From the NCBI RefSeq assembly GCF_048565625.1, contig NZ_JBLZUR010000002.1:1736001-1800000 (forward strand): a DNA stretch of 64,000 nt, in the 5' to 3' direction. Below the pieces are notes generated by a model, which saw only the letters and a list, made by a program, of their open reading frames with translations, was not told where the DNA came from and did not search any database. A program made the translations under genes and the position numbers. Numbering within the stretch: the stretch's first letter is position 1; the number at the start of each line of letters is the position of its first letter. This document shows positions 62,938 to 64,000 of this stretch, one piece after another. Origin of the DNA: JBLZUR01 sp048565625 (lineage in GTDB: Bacteria; Pseudomonadota; Alphaproteobacteria; Sphingomonadales; Sphingomonadaceae).

Positions 62938-63168
62938 ATGAAGAAGCTGGGTTTCGCTTTCGCCGCTGGTCTGCTCTCGCTGGCCGCTTGCTCGTCGTCG
63001 ACGCCGGCTGAGAACGCCGCGGACGCCAACGAGGCCGCGCTGGACAACGTGGGTGAGGTCCTCGAGGACGCCGCCGAGAACACCTCGAACGAGGTTGCGG
63101 CCGACGCGCTCGACAACGCTGCGGACAACGCGCACGACGCCGCCGACAACGCTGGCGCCGCGCACTAA
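62938..63168 (+). CDS. Small acidic Ala/Asn/Asp-rich lipoprotein
   Basis: A 76-residue lipoprotein precursor: MKKLGFAFAAGLLSLAAC, lipobox SLAAC with Cys18. The mature 59 residues are nearly all Ala, Asp, Asn, Glu and a few Val/Leu, with repeated DNAADNA-like units (LDNAADNAHDAADNAGAAH), probably one long helix or coiled coil. Strong GGGGAG site nine nucleotides before the ATG. Followed by a good intrinsic terminator, so it is likely a short, highly expressed monocistronic gene. Function unknown. Confidence 0.8.
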   Translation: MKKLGFAFAAGLLSLAACSSSTPAENAADANEAALDNVGEVLEDAAENTSNEVAADALDNAADNAHDAADNAGAAH

Positions 63169-63201
63169 GCTTCGCTCCCGCTTCTAAACGGGAAAGAACA
63201 G

Positions 63202-63233
63202 ACGGGCGTCTCCTTCGGGAGGCGCCCGTTTTC
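63202..63233 (+). terminator. Intrinsic terminator of the small lipoprotein gene
   Basis: Stem ACGGGCGTCTCC / GGAGGCGCCCGT (11 pairs plus one G-T), UUCG tetraloop, followed by TTTTCTATT. Textbook Rho-independent form, 34 nt past the stop. Confidence 0.9.
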
Positions 63234-63286
63234 TATTGTGCTCGTCTTACCCTGCGACCAATGAAGCCATTGCGCGTTGTGCGGAG

Positions 63287-63763
63287 ATGCCGCGCAAGCT
63301 GAAGGTCTACCGAACGCCGATCGGCTTCCACGACGCCTATGTCGCAGCGACCAGTTAGAAGGCGGCGCTTGACGCCTGGGGAACCAGCGCGAACCTCTTC
63401 GCACGCGGAATGGCGGAGGAGGTCAGCGATCCAAATCTCGCCGCACCGGCTTTGGCGGCACCGGGGACGATAATCCGTCGGCTAAGGGATGCACCGCCCG
63501 GCGAAGATGCTCCGGACCAAACGCAGAAGCGCAACAAACGGAAGGCTGCTCCACCATCGCGGCAAGCACTCGATCGCGCGGAGAAGGCGGTGGAACAGCT
63601 GAAGCATGAACAAGCCGAAGCTCTCGACCGGCTTGATCATCAGATTGCCGCGCTGAAACGGCAGCGCCAGGCTCTTGTCAAAGACCAGGCTGAGGAGAGA
63701 GCCACGGCAGAAGAGGTTCTAGCGAAAGAGAGTGCAGCGTACGACAAGAGAATGAGCAAGTGA
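63287..63763 (+). pseudogene. TolA-like cell-envelope protein gene interrupted by in-frame TAG
   Basis: The full frame would encode 158 codons: PRKLKVYRTPIGFHDAYVAA, then TS, a TAG at 63356-63358, then KAALDAWGTSANLFARGMAE. The start and the part after TAG match, in order, a family I recall from sphingomonads and rhizobia (annotated as cell envelope biogenesis protein TolA), which carries a residue such as Gln or Met at this position; CAG to TAG is one change. The C-terminal half is a Lys/Glu/Ala coiled coil (LKHEQAEALDRLDHQIAALK). Starting at ATG 63410 would leave a 117-residue product without the conserved N-terminus. Probably a pseudogene. Confidence 0.7.
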
Positions 63764-63778
63764 AACGCAGATGAACAT

Positions 63779-63967
63779 TCAAACGCTCTTGAACCAAGGC
63801 TCATCGACGACGGTCAGCCCGGCATTGCTCGTCCCTGCCCTGAACGGTAAGGCAGGCTTGCCGCCGCCTCCGCCAACAGCAACAGGTATGTTCATCTCCT
63901 GGGCAGCGGCGAACAGGGCATGGTGCGCCTCCACGACCTTGCCTTGCGCCATGATGATCTGAGTCAT
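63779..63967 (-). CDS. Small hypothetical ORF at the right edge
   Basis: A 62-codon ORF, MTQIIMAQGKVVEAHHALFA then AAQEMNIPVAVGGGGGKPAL. The first half has the G/C third positions typical of genes here, better than the overlapping plus-strand ORF 63771-63962, but the ribosome binding site is weak and I recognise no family. It converges with the TolA-like pseudogene. It may be real, or a remnant. Confidence 0.3.
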   Translation of the reverse strand: MTQIIMAQGKVVEAHHALFAAAQEMNIPVAVGGGGGKPALPFRAGTSNAGLTVVDEPWFKSV

Positions 63968-64000
63968 GGCACAGTCTAGCGCTTCTAAGGCGTCCTGCCC

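Noticed and set aside
63771..63962. 63-codon plus-strand ORF at the right edge
   Set aside because: Poor third-position G/C compared with the opposite frame, proline run encoded by a repeat-like stretch, no family recognised.

Overview
The window looks like a chromosomal segment of a sphingomonad (Alphaproteobacteria, Sphingomonadales). The evidence is high G+C with strong G/C third positions, the dusB-ntrB-ntrC-ntrY-ntrX order typical of alphaproteobacteria, an Hfq with two Sm domains in one chain, an alphaproteobacterial-type sigma-32 promoter in front of dnaK, fused ispDF, and many dispersed palindromic repeats between genes. I found no rRNA, tRNA, CRISPR array, integrase or intact insertion sequence.

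Layout. 1-9.3 kb: start of addA, a histidine kinase with a degenerate ATP-binding domain, an Lrp-type regulator, a TPR protein, gyrA, a DUF952 protein, trmFO and suhB. 9.4-18.7 kb: efp, two peptidoglycan enzymes, a DUF72 protein, thiE, fda, pgk, dnaJ and dnaK, the last with a heat-shock promoter. 18.8-21.8 kb: an FkbM methyltransferase, a glycosyltransferase, a copper chaperone and a small zinc-protease-like protein. 21.9-23.8 kb: a decaying, lower-GC patch with a DNA methyltransferase/Mrr-nuclease fusion broken by one in-frame TGA and a hemA remnant. 23.8-34.7 kb: an NlpD-like protein, several peptidases (S9, M24, M20), a hydroxybutyrate dehydrogenase, a DUF4893 lipoprotein, a hybrid sensor kinase and nnrD. 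34.7-44.7 kb: a phosphatase, manC, a DUF815 ATPase with a 42-residue membrane protein, uup, rsmE, an MFS transporter, a structured 400-nt intergenic region, mazG and hflX. 44.7-56.2 kb: tandem hfq, the Ntr two-component cluster, dusB, ispDF, pncC, ratA and lipA. 56.5-64 kb: carbonic anhydrase, an EamA transporter, a methyltransferase, ettA, an M28 peptidase, a small lipoprotein, and a TolA-like gene broken by an in-frame TAG.

Most genes are core housekeeping functions, packed in short operons with ATGA-type overlaps and convergent pairs whose 3' ends overlap. The points most worth a second look are: two stop/start junctions that read CTGA where ATGA would be expected (hfq/hflX and copper chaperone/protease-like gene); two genes each broken by one in-frame stop; the methyltransferase-nuclease fusion beside a hemA fragment; the structured intergenic region at 41.7-42.1 kb; a perfect 24-nt palindrome upstream of gyrA; and a hairpin that could hide the ribosome binding site of a small lipoprotein gene. 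I did not find a system I could call new with confidence.
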